The position numbers were made by a program, and so were the translations under genes. Below the pieces are notes generated by a model. That model did no database searches, was not told the origin of the DNA, and saw nothing but the letters and a program-made list of their open reading frames with translations. Source: an uncultured Eubacteriales bacterium (GTDB lineage Bacteria > Bacillota_I > Bacilli_A > RF39 > UBA660). From it: 5,401 nucleotides of DNA. Each line of letters opens with the position of its first letter. Position 1 is the stretch's first letter. Below are positions 1 to 5,270 of this stretch, in pieces. The stretch spans positions 1-5,401 of the forward strand of contig ONXO01000073.1 of assembly GCA_900321795.1 (NCBI GenBank), written 5' to 3'.

Positions 1-237
1 AGATTAGGATATGATGAAGAGTATATAAGTTATATATCTTACTTAATAGAAAATCATGATGTTAAGATAGAAGAAGAACAAATTAAAGAGGATTATGATA
101 TATGTTTAAGATTATTTGAAATACAAAGGTGTGATGCATTAGCACATCATCCAGATAAATTAGAGAAAAGAAAAAATTATATTGATGAAACACATAAAAA
201 ACTAATATTGAAAAAAGGGGTTGATCTAAATGAATGA
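1..237 (+). CDS. C-terminal part of an HD-type CCA-adding tRNA nucleotidyltransferase-like protein (5' end outside window)
   Basis: Reading frame 1 is open from the first base to the TGA at 235-237, giving 78 residues with no start, so the gene begins upstream. The tail contains LIENHD near residues 16-21 and RCDALAHHPDKLEKR near residues 44-58, followed by a charged helix. This resembles the end of Firmicute HD-domain tRNA nucleotidyltransferases, where an HD-type 'LI..HD' segment is followed by an '(A)DALA..P...EER' helix. Such enzymes add or repair the 3' CCA of tRNA in the cytoplasm. The catalytic nucleotidyltransferase head is not visible, so another HD phosphohydrolase remains possible. 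The stop overlaps the rbgA start by 8 bases (ATGAATGA), which implies one operon with coupled translation. The family call is moderate; that this is a real coding tail is fairly sure. Confidence 0.62.
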   Translation, partial: RLGYDEEYISYISYLIENHDVKIEEEQIKEDYDICLRLFEIQRCDALAHHPDKLEKRKNYIDETHKKLILKKGVDLNE

Positions 238-1084
238 AAATAAAACTAATATAAACTGGTATCCAGGACATATGGCTAAAACTAAAAGGCAAATAAAAGA
301 AATAATTGATTCGGTCGATGTTGTATTGCTATTAGTAGATGCAAGAATACCTGAAAGTTCATATATTCCAGACGTAGAAGAGTTTACTAAAGACAAAGAA
401 AGAATTATAGTATTTAGTAAATATGATTTATGTGATAAAGAAAAAACTAGAATTTTTCAGCAAAAATATGAAAATGAAGGATATAGTGTAATTTTATCAG
501 ATGTACATGATAAAAGTGTAAAAGCTACTATTATTAATGCAATAAATAAATCTATGGAGAAAATAAATATTAAAAGGAAAGAAAAAGGACTTCTTCCTAA
601 AAAAGCTAGAGTAATGATAGTCGGTGTTTCAAATGTAGGTAAATCAACTTTAATTAATAAATTGGTTAATAAGAAAGCTGCTCATGTTGGAAATATGCCT
701 GGGGTAACTAAAAATTTAAGTACAATTAAAATTAATGATAAAATAGATTTAATTGATACGCCTGGTGTTTTATGGCCAAAAATAGAAAATGAAAAAGTAG
801 CTTTAAATTTAGCCAGTATGACCATTATTAAAGAAGAAGTTTTGCCACTAGATAAAGTAGCGATATATATATTAAGTGTTCTTAGTGAAAAATATCCTAA
901 TATTTTAAAAGCTGTTTTTGGTATTGAAAACTTTAGTTTAGATAATCTTGAAGAAGAATATATAGCAATTAGTAAATATAAAAACATTCCTTTAATAAAT
1001 CAAGAAGTGGATTACGATAGAGTAAATTTATACATAATTAATTCAATAAAAAATGAAACAATTAGTGGAATCACATTTGATTAG
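230..1084 (+). CDS. rbgA: Ribosome biogenesis GTPase RbgA (YlqF), 50S subunit assembly
   Basis: Complete 284-residue circularly permuted GTPase, close to the usual ~280. RbgA binds a late 50S precursor and hydrolyses GTP to promote final subunit maturation. Visible motifs in order are WYPGHMAK (10-17), whose His14 matches the catalytic His9 of Bacillus subtilis RbgA; VDARIP (36-41); the G4 box as SKYD (63-66); G1/P-loop GVSNVGKS (132-139); G2 PGVTKN (157-162); and G3 DTPGVLWP (176-183). The G4-G1-G3 order is the permuted arrangement typical of the family, and the helical C-terminal RNA-binding tail is present. G4 is usually NKxD and G1 usually GxPNVGKS, so both carry a substitution here. The ATG at 230 follows an AAAAGGGG stretch by about 9 bases, and the gene overlaps the upstream HD-protein gene by 8 bases. 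No strong terminator follows it. Confidence 0.96.
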   Translation: MNENKTNINWYPGHMAKTKRQIKEIIDSVDVVLLLVDARIPESSYIPDVEEFTKDKERIIVFSKYDLCDKEKTRIFQQKYENEGYSVILSDVHDKSVKATIINAINKSMEKINIKRKEKGLLPKKARVMIVGVSNVGKSTLINKLVNKKAAHVGNMPGVTKNLSTIKINDKIDLIDTPGVLWPKIENEKVALNLASMTIIKEEVLPLDKVAIYILSVLSEKYPNILKAVFGIENFSLDNLEEEYIAISKYKNIPLINQEVDYDRVNLYIINSIKNETISGITFD

Positions 1085-1106
1085 TATTTAATTTTGCAAT
1101 TTTTTA

Positions 1107-1135
1107 TTGACATTTTATATTTAATATGGTACAAT
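1107..1135 (+). promoter_or_regulatory. SigmaA promoter with extended -10 for the 200-residue protein gene
   Basis: A perfect -35 TTGACA (1107-1112) is followed by a 17-base spacer and -10 TACAAT (1130-1135). TGG lies directly before it (1127-1129), giving an extended -10. The expected transcription start is near 1142, leaving a leader of about 17 bases that contains the AGGGGG ribosome site. This is the closest match to consensus in the window, so the downstream gene is probably well expressed and independent of rbgA. Confidence 0.85.
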
Positions 1136-1147
1136 TAGTTTGTTTTT

Positions 1148-1153
1148 AGGGGG
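1148..1153 (+). promoter_or_regulatory. Ribosome binding site that decides the start at 1159
   Basis: AGGGGG lies 5 bases before the ATG at 1159. A competing ATG at 1155 is only 1 base from the site and opens a frame that stops after six codons, so 1159 is the usable start. Confidence 0.7.
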
Positions 1154-1158
1154 AATGT

Positions 1159-1761
1159 ATGAGAAAAGAAGATAGTAAGAATTATAGAAGTTTTGTTAGG
1201 ATTGCATCTGAAACTTCTGATAAGAGGAGAAAAGAAATTCTTGATGAGTTAGATTTAATTAAATCGGAATTTAATGTTAAAAAAAGTGTTCTTGAACACG
1301 TTCATAGATTTTACGAAACCCATAAGAATTTTGTAAAAGATGATATACAAAAATGTTATAAGTTTGCTAGCATTGTTTTAGGTAGTTATGGCTTTACAAA
1401 AGAAGAAATTGATGATTATATAAATAGTAATCATATAAAATTAGTTAATAAGATAAGCCCATTTAAATTTAGAATTGCAGTTTTAAATAAATGTGGATTA
1501 TTAGAAAATGTGTTAAAAACTAATCCATATATTTTATCTTATCATTCAACGACTAGTACAAATTTATTGTATTCATTTGCTGAAAGTAAGTCATTTAATT
1601 TGAACTTAGAAGATTTAAATAAAATAGATAACATTTTAGATAAAGATGCAAAAGAATTAATGAATAATTATCCATTAACTCAAGAAAAAATTAATTTATT
1701 ATATTCAGAATTGATTGAGAAAATTAGAAAATCTGATAATAATTCAAAAAAATTAAAATAA
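1159..1761 (+). CDS. Hypothetical all-helical protein, possibly mTERF-like repeats
   Basis: This 200-residue protein has no signal peptide and no membrane segment, so it is likely cytoplasmic. The first 70 residues are a charged helical region rich in Lys, Glu and Asp. From about residue 73 there is a repeating pattern. 'GFTKEEIDDYI' is followed by 'L......FRIAVLNK' (94-111). 'GLLENVLKTNPYILS' (113-127) is followed by 'NLLYSFAES' (135-143). The last unit, 'LNKIDNIL' onward, ends again with NLLYS (179-183). The 'Gl...vl..nP.iLs.......l.f' layout resembles mTERF helical repeats, which bind nucleic acid in organelles and some bacteria. That resemblance is my reading only and is not a family assignment. 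The tail is basic (KKLK). The gene has its own strong promoter and a terminator hairpin that overlaps its stop codon. Confidence 0.85.
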   Translation: MRKEDSKNYRSFVRIASETSDKRRKEILDELDLIKSEFNVKKSVLEHVHRFYETHKNFVKDDIQKCYKFASIVLGSYGFTKEEIDDYINSNHIKLVNKISPFKFRIAVLNKCGLLENVLKTNPYILSYHSTTSTNLLYSFAESKSFNLNLEDLNKIDNILDKDAKELMNNYPLTQEKINLLYSELIEKIRKSDNNSKKLK

Positions 1762-1787
1762 CATGTTAATACATGTTATTTATTTTT
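1756..1787. terminator. Bidirectional intrinsic terminator shared by two convergent genes
   Basis: A perfect 11-base-pair stem (1756-1766 with 1771-1781, arm ACATGTTATTT) has a 4-base TAAT loop. On the plus strand it is followed by ATTTTT (1782-1787). On the minus strand it is followed by a T-rich run complementary to 1746-1755. The plus-strand stop TAA (1759-1761) lies in the left arm, and the minus-strand stop (1768-1766) spans the edge of that arm and the loop, so one hairpin ends both genes. Confidence 0.85.
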
Positions 1788-2272
1788 ATGTGTTCATCTA
1801 AATTAATTTTTACATAGTTTTTACCATTTTTATTATTAATCTCAATGCCATCATTAAAAGAAGAGCTCATATAATAATTATTGGTAAATATTTCATATGA
1901 ATAGCCTTCATTTTCACCATAATATTGTCCGATTGAATCAGCTAATAACATTACGAACATATTAGCTATAGCATCATTTTCGTTATATTTAGCATATAGA
2001 TAATTATTTCCAAGGGTAAATTTATAATTATAATTATTTACTCCTTGATAAGATATTAATATACTTTTGTTATATAGTTTTGCATTAATTATAACTCCAT
2101 TTTCTTTATAATTCTTTACATAATTACTATTGTTGATAGAACTAATGATACTTGTTAATTCTTCTTTTTTATTAGAAAATTGTCTATTTTTTTCTGAAAA
2201 GCCTAATAGCCCCATTACAATGCAAATAACTAATATAATTCCATATATTATTATTCTATATAAATGTTTCAT
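1766..2272 (-). CDS. Membrane-anchored Asn/Tyr-rich protein of unknown function
   Basis: This 168-residue protein starts with a short basic tip (MKHLYR) and one hydrophobic helix at about residues 7-25. It then has a polar domain very rich in Asn, Tyr, Lys and Ile, which should lie outside the membrane. There is no lipobox, and no clear signal-peptidase site follows the helix, so an N-terminal anchor is likelier than secretion. A second mildly hydrophobic stretch (about 101-115, AIANMFVMLLADSIG) is probably a buried helix of the domain. I recognise no family. The start is well supported: AAGGAG (2284-2279) sits 6 bases before the ATG. The gene lies between def, which has its own terminator, and a convergent gene, so it is probably transcribed alone. 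Its last codons lie within the shared terminator hairpin. Confidence 0.85.
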   Translation of the reverse strand: MKHLYRIIIYGIILVICIVMGLLGFSEKNRQFSNKKEELTSIISSINNSNYVKNYKENGVIINAKLYNKSILISYQGVNNYNYKFTLGNNYLYAKYNENDAIANMFVMLLADSIGQYYGENEGYSYEIFTNNYYMSSSFNDGIEINNKNGKNYVKINLDEHIKINNMY

Positions 2273-2297
2273 TTTTTTCTCCTTTTATTCTATAAAA

Positions 2298-2315
2298 ATT
2301 ATACAATAAATTATA
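2298..2315 (-). promoter_or_regulatory. Possible -10 elements for the membrane-anchored protein gene
   Basis: Two TATAAT hexamers occur on the minus strand, at 2315-2310 and 2303-2298, just after the T-run of the def terminator. The nearer one would give a leader of about 18 bases. No good -35 is visible; the hexamer 17 bases upstream is TTTTCT. The gene needs a promoter here if the def terminator works, so the call rests partly on context. Confidence 0.4.
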
Positions 2316-2342
2316 AAAAAAGAAAAGTATTAAATACTTCTC
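2315..2342 (-). terminator. Intrinsic terminator of def
   Basis: On the minus strand, GAGAAGTA (2342-2335) pairs with TACTTTTC (2329-2322), an 8-base-pair stem with one G-U pair. The 5-base loop is TTTAA and seven T residues follow (2321-2315). The def stop codon TAA (2332-2330) lies in the loop and the last codons of def form the stem. Confidence 0.82.
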
Positions 2343-2878
2343 ATTTTATCTTGATCTTTAAACGGGTTGTTTTTATCAATTCTATCCGTAAACATAATAC
2401 CGTCTAAGTGATCCATTTCATGTTGGAATGCAACAGCTATTTCTTCACGTGCTCTCACTTCTTTATAAGTACCTTTTTCATCATAAAAGCCTACTGTAAC
2501 TCTAGCACATCTTGGAACTATTCCTTCAACCTCTCTATTAACTGAAAGACATCCTTCTCCTTCTTCTACATAAACCTTTTCGTTAGAATAACTTATAAGT
2601 TTAGGATTAATTACAGTGTATTCTATAAAGTCTCCTTCTTCAGTTTTATAGGAAATAATAAATATTCTTTTTAGTTTGCCTATCTGAGGAAAAGCCATAC
2701 CCATGCCAGGTCTTAAATCTTCTTTTTTAGCCAGTTCATCATCTTGTGAATCTCGTAAATATTTATATATATCTTCAATAGACTTTAAATCGTCTTTATT
2801 AAGTGGAAAAGTTATTTCTTCACACTTTTTATGAAGTATAGGATTCTTTTCATCTAATATATCCTTAGTTTTAAGCAT
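2330..2878 (-). CDS. def: Peptide deformylase, type 2 (gram-positive class)
   Basis: A 182-residue metal enzyme that removes the formyl group from the N-terminal Met of new proteins in the cytoplasm. All three active-site motifs are present: motif I GMGMAFPQ (58-65), motif II EGCLS (108-112) with metal ligand Cys110, and motif III QHEMDHLDG (152-160) with ligands His153 and His157 and catalytic Glu154. Length and the long insertion before motif I fit type 2 enzymes. Motif I has Phe63 where Ala is usual (GxGLAAPQ). The frame can be opened 14 codons further upstream to an ATG at 2920, but that extension spans the promoter. The ATG at 2878 has AGGAAG 7 bases before it, and the family normally begins at a sequence like MLKTKDILDE. 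The gene is divergent from the folA operon. Confidence 0.95.
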   Translation of the reverse strand: MLKTKDILDEKNPILHKKCEEITFPLNKDDLKSIEDIYKYLRDSQDDELAKKEDLRPGMGMAFPQIGKLKRIFIISYKTEEGDFIEYTVINPKLISYSNEKVYVEEGEGCLSVNREVEGIVPRCARVTVGFYDEKGTYKEVRAREEIAVAFQHEMDHLDGIMFTDRIDKNNPFKDQDKMRSI

Positions 2879-2885
2879 AACATCA

Positions 2886-2891
2886 CTTCCT
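2886..2891 (-). promoter_or_regulatory. Ribosome binding site that fixes the def start at 2878
   Basis: AGGAAG on the minus strand (2891-2886) lies 7 bases before the ATG at 2878. The alternative ATG at 2920 has no such site and lies upstream of the -10 element. Confidence 0.75.
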
Positions 2892-2901
2892 AACGCATTA
2901 T

Positions 2902-2930
2902 ATTGTACCAAAAAGTGCACAAAAAATCAA
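2902..2930 (-). promoter_or_regulatory. SigmaA promoter with extended -10 for def
   Basis: On the minus strand, -35 TTGATT (2930-2925), a 17-base spacer ending in TGG (2910-2908) and -10 TACAAT (2907-2902). The expected start of transcription is near 2895, giving a leader of about 17 bases before the ATG at 2878. The TGGTACAAT core is identical to that of the promoter at 1107-1135. Confidence 0.78.
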
Positions 2931-2945
2931 TATTAAAATGTTCGC

Positions 2946-2974
2946 TTGTTTTACTTTATAAAATATGCTAGTAT
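2946..2974 (+). promoter_or_regulatory. Promoter of the orf105-folA operon
   Basis: -35 TTGTTT (2946-2951), a 17-base spacer ending in TGC (2966-2968), and -10 TAGTAT (2969-2974). The extended -10 compensates for a weak -35. Transcription should start near 2980-2981, immediately before the GGAGG ribosome site (2982-2986). It is back to back with the def promoter, with 15 bases between the two -35 hexamers. Confidence 0.65.
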
Positions 2975-2993
2975 TATTCATGGAGGATAAAAA

Positions 2994-3311
2994 ATGACAA
3001 ACTTAAATAAAGAATATAAAGATTTTATAAATAGCATTATTATTAGAAAAATGAATTGCAATAATTTAAATGAAATTATGAATAATAGTGAGACATCACT
3101 AGTAGAGTTAGCGTATGATAGATTGAACAAGCTTTCAGAATGGGAATTATATTTAATGAAATCTCATTATGATATGTTTAGAGAAGAGGATTTAGAAAAA
3201 AACACTTATAATAGAGTTTATAAATTTGTAGTTGATTATTGTTTAGATAGAAAAAGAGTTGATAATAAAAGTCTAGTTAAAAAACTTGAGGTTAACTATT
3301 TTAGAGGTTAA
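2994..3311 (+). CDS. Hypothetical 105-residue protein, first gene of the folA operon
   Basis: A small soluble protein, mostly helical by composition, rich in Asn, Lys, Glu and Leu, with no membrane segment. It has two Cys residues (Cys22 in 'KMNCNN' and a second in 'DYCLDRKR'), too few and too far apart for a zinc motif. I recognise no family. The gene is real: GGAGG (2982-2986) lies 7 bases before the ATG, a promoter sits directly upstream, and the frame ends 3 bases before folA with the folA ribosome site inside its last codons. That coupling suggests co-expression with dihydrofolate reductase, but nothing in the sequence shows a functional link. Confidence 0.85.
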   Translation: MTNLNKEYKDFINSIIIRKMNCNNLNEIMNNSETSLVELAYDRLNKLSEWELYLMKSHYDMFREEDLEKNTYNRVYKFVVDYCLDRKRVDNKSLVKKLEVNYFRG

Positions 3312-3314
3312 ATA

Positions 3315-3791
3315 ATGAATCTTATTATAATTGCTGCAGTAGGAAAGAATAATGAGCTGGGCTTAAATAATGAACTAATTTGGAGAATAAAAGAAGACTT
3401 ACAATTCTTTAAAGAAAAGACTACTAATCACTTTATAGTAATGGGCAAAAATACATTTCTTAGTTTACATGGTTTACTTCCAAACAGGAAACATCTTGTT
3501 ATTTCTAGCACTTTTAAAGAAACAGAGAATGTTAAAGTTTACAGAAGTATTGATGAATTTCTTAATGATGAAACACTTAAAGATGAACAAGTTTATGTTA
3601 TTGGAGGTGCTTCGATCTATAAAGAACTATTAGAGTATACTAATCTAATGTACTTAACTTTAATAGATGAAGAAAGTACTGCTGATGCTTTTTTTCCATT
3701 TTTTGATAAAGAAGAGTGGTATGAAGAACTTCTTGGCGAATATAATGATAAATATTTATCATATAAAAGAGTATTATATAAAAGAAAATAG
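3315..3791 (+). CDS. folA: Dihydrofolate reductase
   Basis: A 158-residue enzyme of normal length that reduces dihydrofolate to tetrahydrofolate with NADPH in the cytoplasm. Visible features are the N-terminal strand LIIIAAVGKNNELG (3-16); the substrate region with Trp23 and acidic Asp28 (IKEDL), matching Trp22 and Asp27 of E. coli; MGKNTFLSL (43-51, the usual MGRxTxxS); LPNRKHLVIS (55-64); the NADPH glycine motif VIGGASIY (95-102); Thr115 in LTLID; and DAFFP (124-128). The common 'PW.LP' loop reads LIWRIK, so both prolines are replaced. The ATG follows AGAGG (3303-3307) by 7 bases, inside the end of the preceding gene. No thymidylate synthase gene, a common neighbour, lies in the window. The stop is inside the terminator hairpin. 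Confidence 0.96.
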   Translation: MNLIIIAAVGKNNELGLNNELIWRIKEDLQFFKEKTTNHFIVMGKNTFLSLHGLLPNRKHLVISSTFKETENVKVYRSIDEFLNDETLKDEQVYVIGGASIYKELLEYTNLMYLTLIDEESTADAFFPFFDKEEWYEELLGEYNDKYLSYKRVLYKRK

Positions 3792-3814
3792 AAAGGATTA
3801 CCCTTTCTATCTTT
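3780..3814. terminator. Hairpin terminator shared by folA and the YjcZ-like gene
   Basis: A perfect 9-base-pair stem, ATAGAAAGG (3788-3796) with CCTTTCTAT (3802-3810), has a 5-base loop. On the minus strand it is followed by TTTCTTTT (3787-3780), a good terminator tail. On the plus strand the tail is only CTTTCATT, so it should work better for the minus-strand gene. The folA stop (3789-3791) lies in one arm and the minus-strand stop (3809-3807) in the other. Confidence 0.75.
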
Positions 3815-3980
3815 CATTACCGTTTAAAAAACCGGCACCAAAGACAACTACTAATAAGATAAATAACACTAATATTATAGCTCCAGTATATCCATAGGAA
3901 TTACCATATCCATATCCGTAGTTTCCATATGTTGGAGCACAATAGTTATTGTATCCACCTTGATATCCATAATAATACAT
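3807..3980 (-). CDS. YjcZ-like small membrane protein (57 residues)
   Basis: The reading frame on the minus strand runs from ATG at 3980 to TAG at 3809-3807. Residues 1-32 are almost all Tyr, Gly and Asn (YYYGYQGGYNNY, NYGYGYGNSYGY). Residues 34-52 are one hydrophobic helix (AIILVLFILLVVVFGAGFL), followed by a short polar end, NGNER. A Gly/Tyr-rich head joined to a 'LIVVLFILLIIVG'-type helix is the hallmark of the YjcZ family of tiny Bacillus proteins, annotated as sporulation proteins although their role is largely unknown. A full ribosome site, AAGGAGG (3998-3992), precedes the start by 11 bases. The gene is convergent with folA and ends in a shared terminator. It is easily missed because of its size. 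Presence of the family does not prove that this organism sporulates. Confidence 0.82.
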   Translation of the reverse strand: MYYYGYQGGYNNYCAPTYGNYGYGYGNSYGYTGAIILVLFILLVVVFGAGFLNGNER

Positions 3981-3991
3981 TATTTTAATTC

Positions 3992-3998
3992 CCTCCTT
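3992..3998 (-). promoter_or_regulatory. Strong ribosome binding site of the YjcZ-like gene
   Basis: AAGGAGG on the minus strand (3998-3992) is an almost full match to the anti-Shine-Dalgarno sequence. It is 11 bases from the ATG at 3980, slightly long but workable. It is the best such site in the window and the main evidence that the short frame is translated. Confidence 0.75.
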
Positions 3999-4034
3999 TA
4001 TCTTTCTATAATAGATTATGCTAAAAATAGTTTC

Positions 4035-4063
4035 TTGACATAAATATTTACCTATTTTTTAAT
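4035..4063 (+). promoter_or_regulatory. Probable promoter of ftsW
   Basis: A perfect -35 TTGACA (4035-4040) is followed by a 17-base spacer and TTTAAT (4058-4063), a fair -10. A better TATAAT at 4065-4070 is 24 bases from the -35, too far to pair with it. Transcription would start near 4070, giving a leader of about 34 bases before the ATG at 4104. Confidence 0.6.
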
Positions 4064-4103
4064 TTATAATTTAAAAATGCATAAAGTTGTGATATTATAA
4101 TAT

Positions 4104-5270
4104 ATGAAAGATATGAAAAAGAGTATACTAAGTAAAATTGATAAACCTTTATTATTTATGATAATCCTATATAGTATTATAGGTGTTTTTACTGTTCTTT
4201 CAGCTTCAAGTGTAAGTGCTGTTATGGAGTATGATGAAAGTCCTTACTACTTTTTTATAAGACAAATAATATTCTTTGTGTTCAGTTATTTTGTTGGTTT
4301 TGTGTTTATACTTACTAAGCACACAAAAAAGTATAAAAAATATATAAATTTTGCTTGTATATTAGTTCTAGGTTTACTTATTTTTGTATTAGTAAAGGGA
4401 AGGATAGTTAATTCAGCTAGATCTTGGATAGCCATCGGTCCATTTGCCTTTCAACCAAGTGAGCTGGCTAAGACTATTATTATACTTTATTTCGGAGTAT
4501 TCTACGGAGAACTTCAAGATAAAATGAATAGTAAATATAGCTTTCTAATTCCTGTTATATATTCAGTAGTTGTATTCTTTTTAATATTTAGACAACCAGA
4601 TCTTGGAACAGCACTTATTACAGCAGCTATAGCTTTTCTTACATTCTTTGCTATTCCATTTAAAGGAAATCAAATGATTAAATATATTAAAATACTTGCA
4701 GGAGGTGTGGCAGTAGCCGGAGTAGTGCTTATACTAAGTGGAGCATCATTCTTAAATGAAATGCAATCTAGTAGACTTACATATAAAGCTCCTTGCACTA
4801 GATATACAGAAAATACAGGATATCAAGTATGTAATGGTTTCATAGCATTTAATAGTGGTGGCTTATTTGGAAAAGGTGTGGGTAATTCAACTCAAAAGTA
4901 TTTATATTTACCTGATGCTCATACTGATATGATATTCCCAATTATGGTAGAGGAGTTAGGATTAATTGTAGGAATTCTATTTATAGCAGGTTATGTATTT
5001 ATACTTTACAGAATATTAAAAATAGCGAAGGAAGCGTCTAACCTAAGAAATTCCATTATTGCTTATGGAGCAGGTATATATCTTCTAGTTCACATATTAG
5101 TTAATTTTCTGGGAGTATTAGCAATTATTCCAATGACAGGAACTCCTGTACCGTTCCTAAGCTATGGAGGCTCTTTTACAATTAACTTAATATTATGTAT
5201 GTTTATAGTTCTTAGAATAAGTGGGGAAAGTAAAATTGATAAAACAAAAGAAGTAATTAGTAGAATATAG
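4104..5270 (+). CDS. ftsW: SEDS peptidoglycan polymerase, FtsW/SpoVE type
   Basis: A 388-residue multi-pass membrane glycosyltransferase that polymerises lipid II into glycan strands, normally with a partner penicillin-binding protein at the septum. The hydrophobicity fits about ten membrane helices. Family motifs in order are VLSASS (31-36), ARSWI..GPFAFQPSELAK (105-123), RQPDLGTA (163-170), GYQVCNGFIAFNSGGLFGKGVGNSTQK (239-265), YLPDAHTDMIF (268-278) with the putative catalytic Asp275, EELG (283-286) and GTPVPFLSYGGS (346-357). 'YLP.AHTD' favours FtsW over RodA ('VPEQHTDF'), but SpoVE cannot be excluded. Cys231 and Cys243 lie in the large outer loop before the catalytic motif. An in-frame stop at 4098 limits the start to the ATG at 4104 or 4113, and neither has a Shine-Dalgarno site. 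No PBP or mur gene is adjacent. Confidence 0.93.
   Translation: MKDMKKSILSKIDKPLLFMIILYSIIGVFTVLSASSVSAVMEYDESPYYFFIRQIIFFVFSYFVGFVFILTKHTKKYKKYINFACILVLGLLIFVLVKGRIVNSARSWIAIGPFAFQPSELAKTIIILYFGVFYGELQDKMNSKYSFLIPVIYSVVVFFLIFRQPDLGTALITAAIAFLTFFAIPFKGNQMIKYIKILAGGVAVAGVVLILSGASFLNEMQSSRLTYKAPCTRYTENTGYQVCNGFIAFNSGGLFGKGVGNSTQKYLYLPDAHTDMIFPIMVEELGLIVGILFIAGYVFILYRILKIAKEASNLRNSIIAYGAGIYLLVHILVNFLGVLAIIPMTGTPVPFLSYGGSFTINLILCMFIVLRISGESKIDKTKEVISRI

Noticed and set aside
83..292. Minus-strand open frame of 69 codons
   Set aside because: It is antisense to the HD-protein tail and the start of rbgA, has no ribosome site, and its Phe/Ile-rich product is what the complement of A-rich coding sequence gives.
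682..987. Minus-strand open frame of 101 codons
   Set aside because: It lies wholly within rbgA, whose motifs prove the plus strand; no ribosome site or family feature.
1069..1105. Candidate terminator after rbgA
   Set aside because: The only hairpins are AATCA/TGATT (5 base pairs, T-run too far away) and AATT/AATT before six T residues. Both are too weak to call.
3617..3817. Minus-strand open frame of 66 codons over the folA 3' half
   Set aside because: It is antisense to conserved folA motifs and overlaps the end of the better supported YjcZ-like gene.
3667..3897. Plus-strand open frame of 76 codons
   Set aside because: Out of frame with folA and antisense to the YjcZ-like gene, with no ribosome site.
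4001..4030. Sporulation sigma promoter for the YjcZ-like gene (CATAATCTA on the minus strand, similar to a sigmaK -10)
   Set aside because: No matching -35 (AC at 16-17 bases for sigmaK, or a sigmaE/G element) is at the right distance, and CATAnnnTA is common by chance in such A+T-rich DNA.
4096..4101. TATAAT just before the ftsW ATG as a promoter for a leaderless transcript
   Set aside because: It is too close to the ATG for transcription to begin upstream of it (the start would fall at about 4108), and it has no -35.
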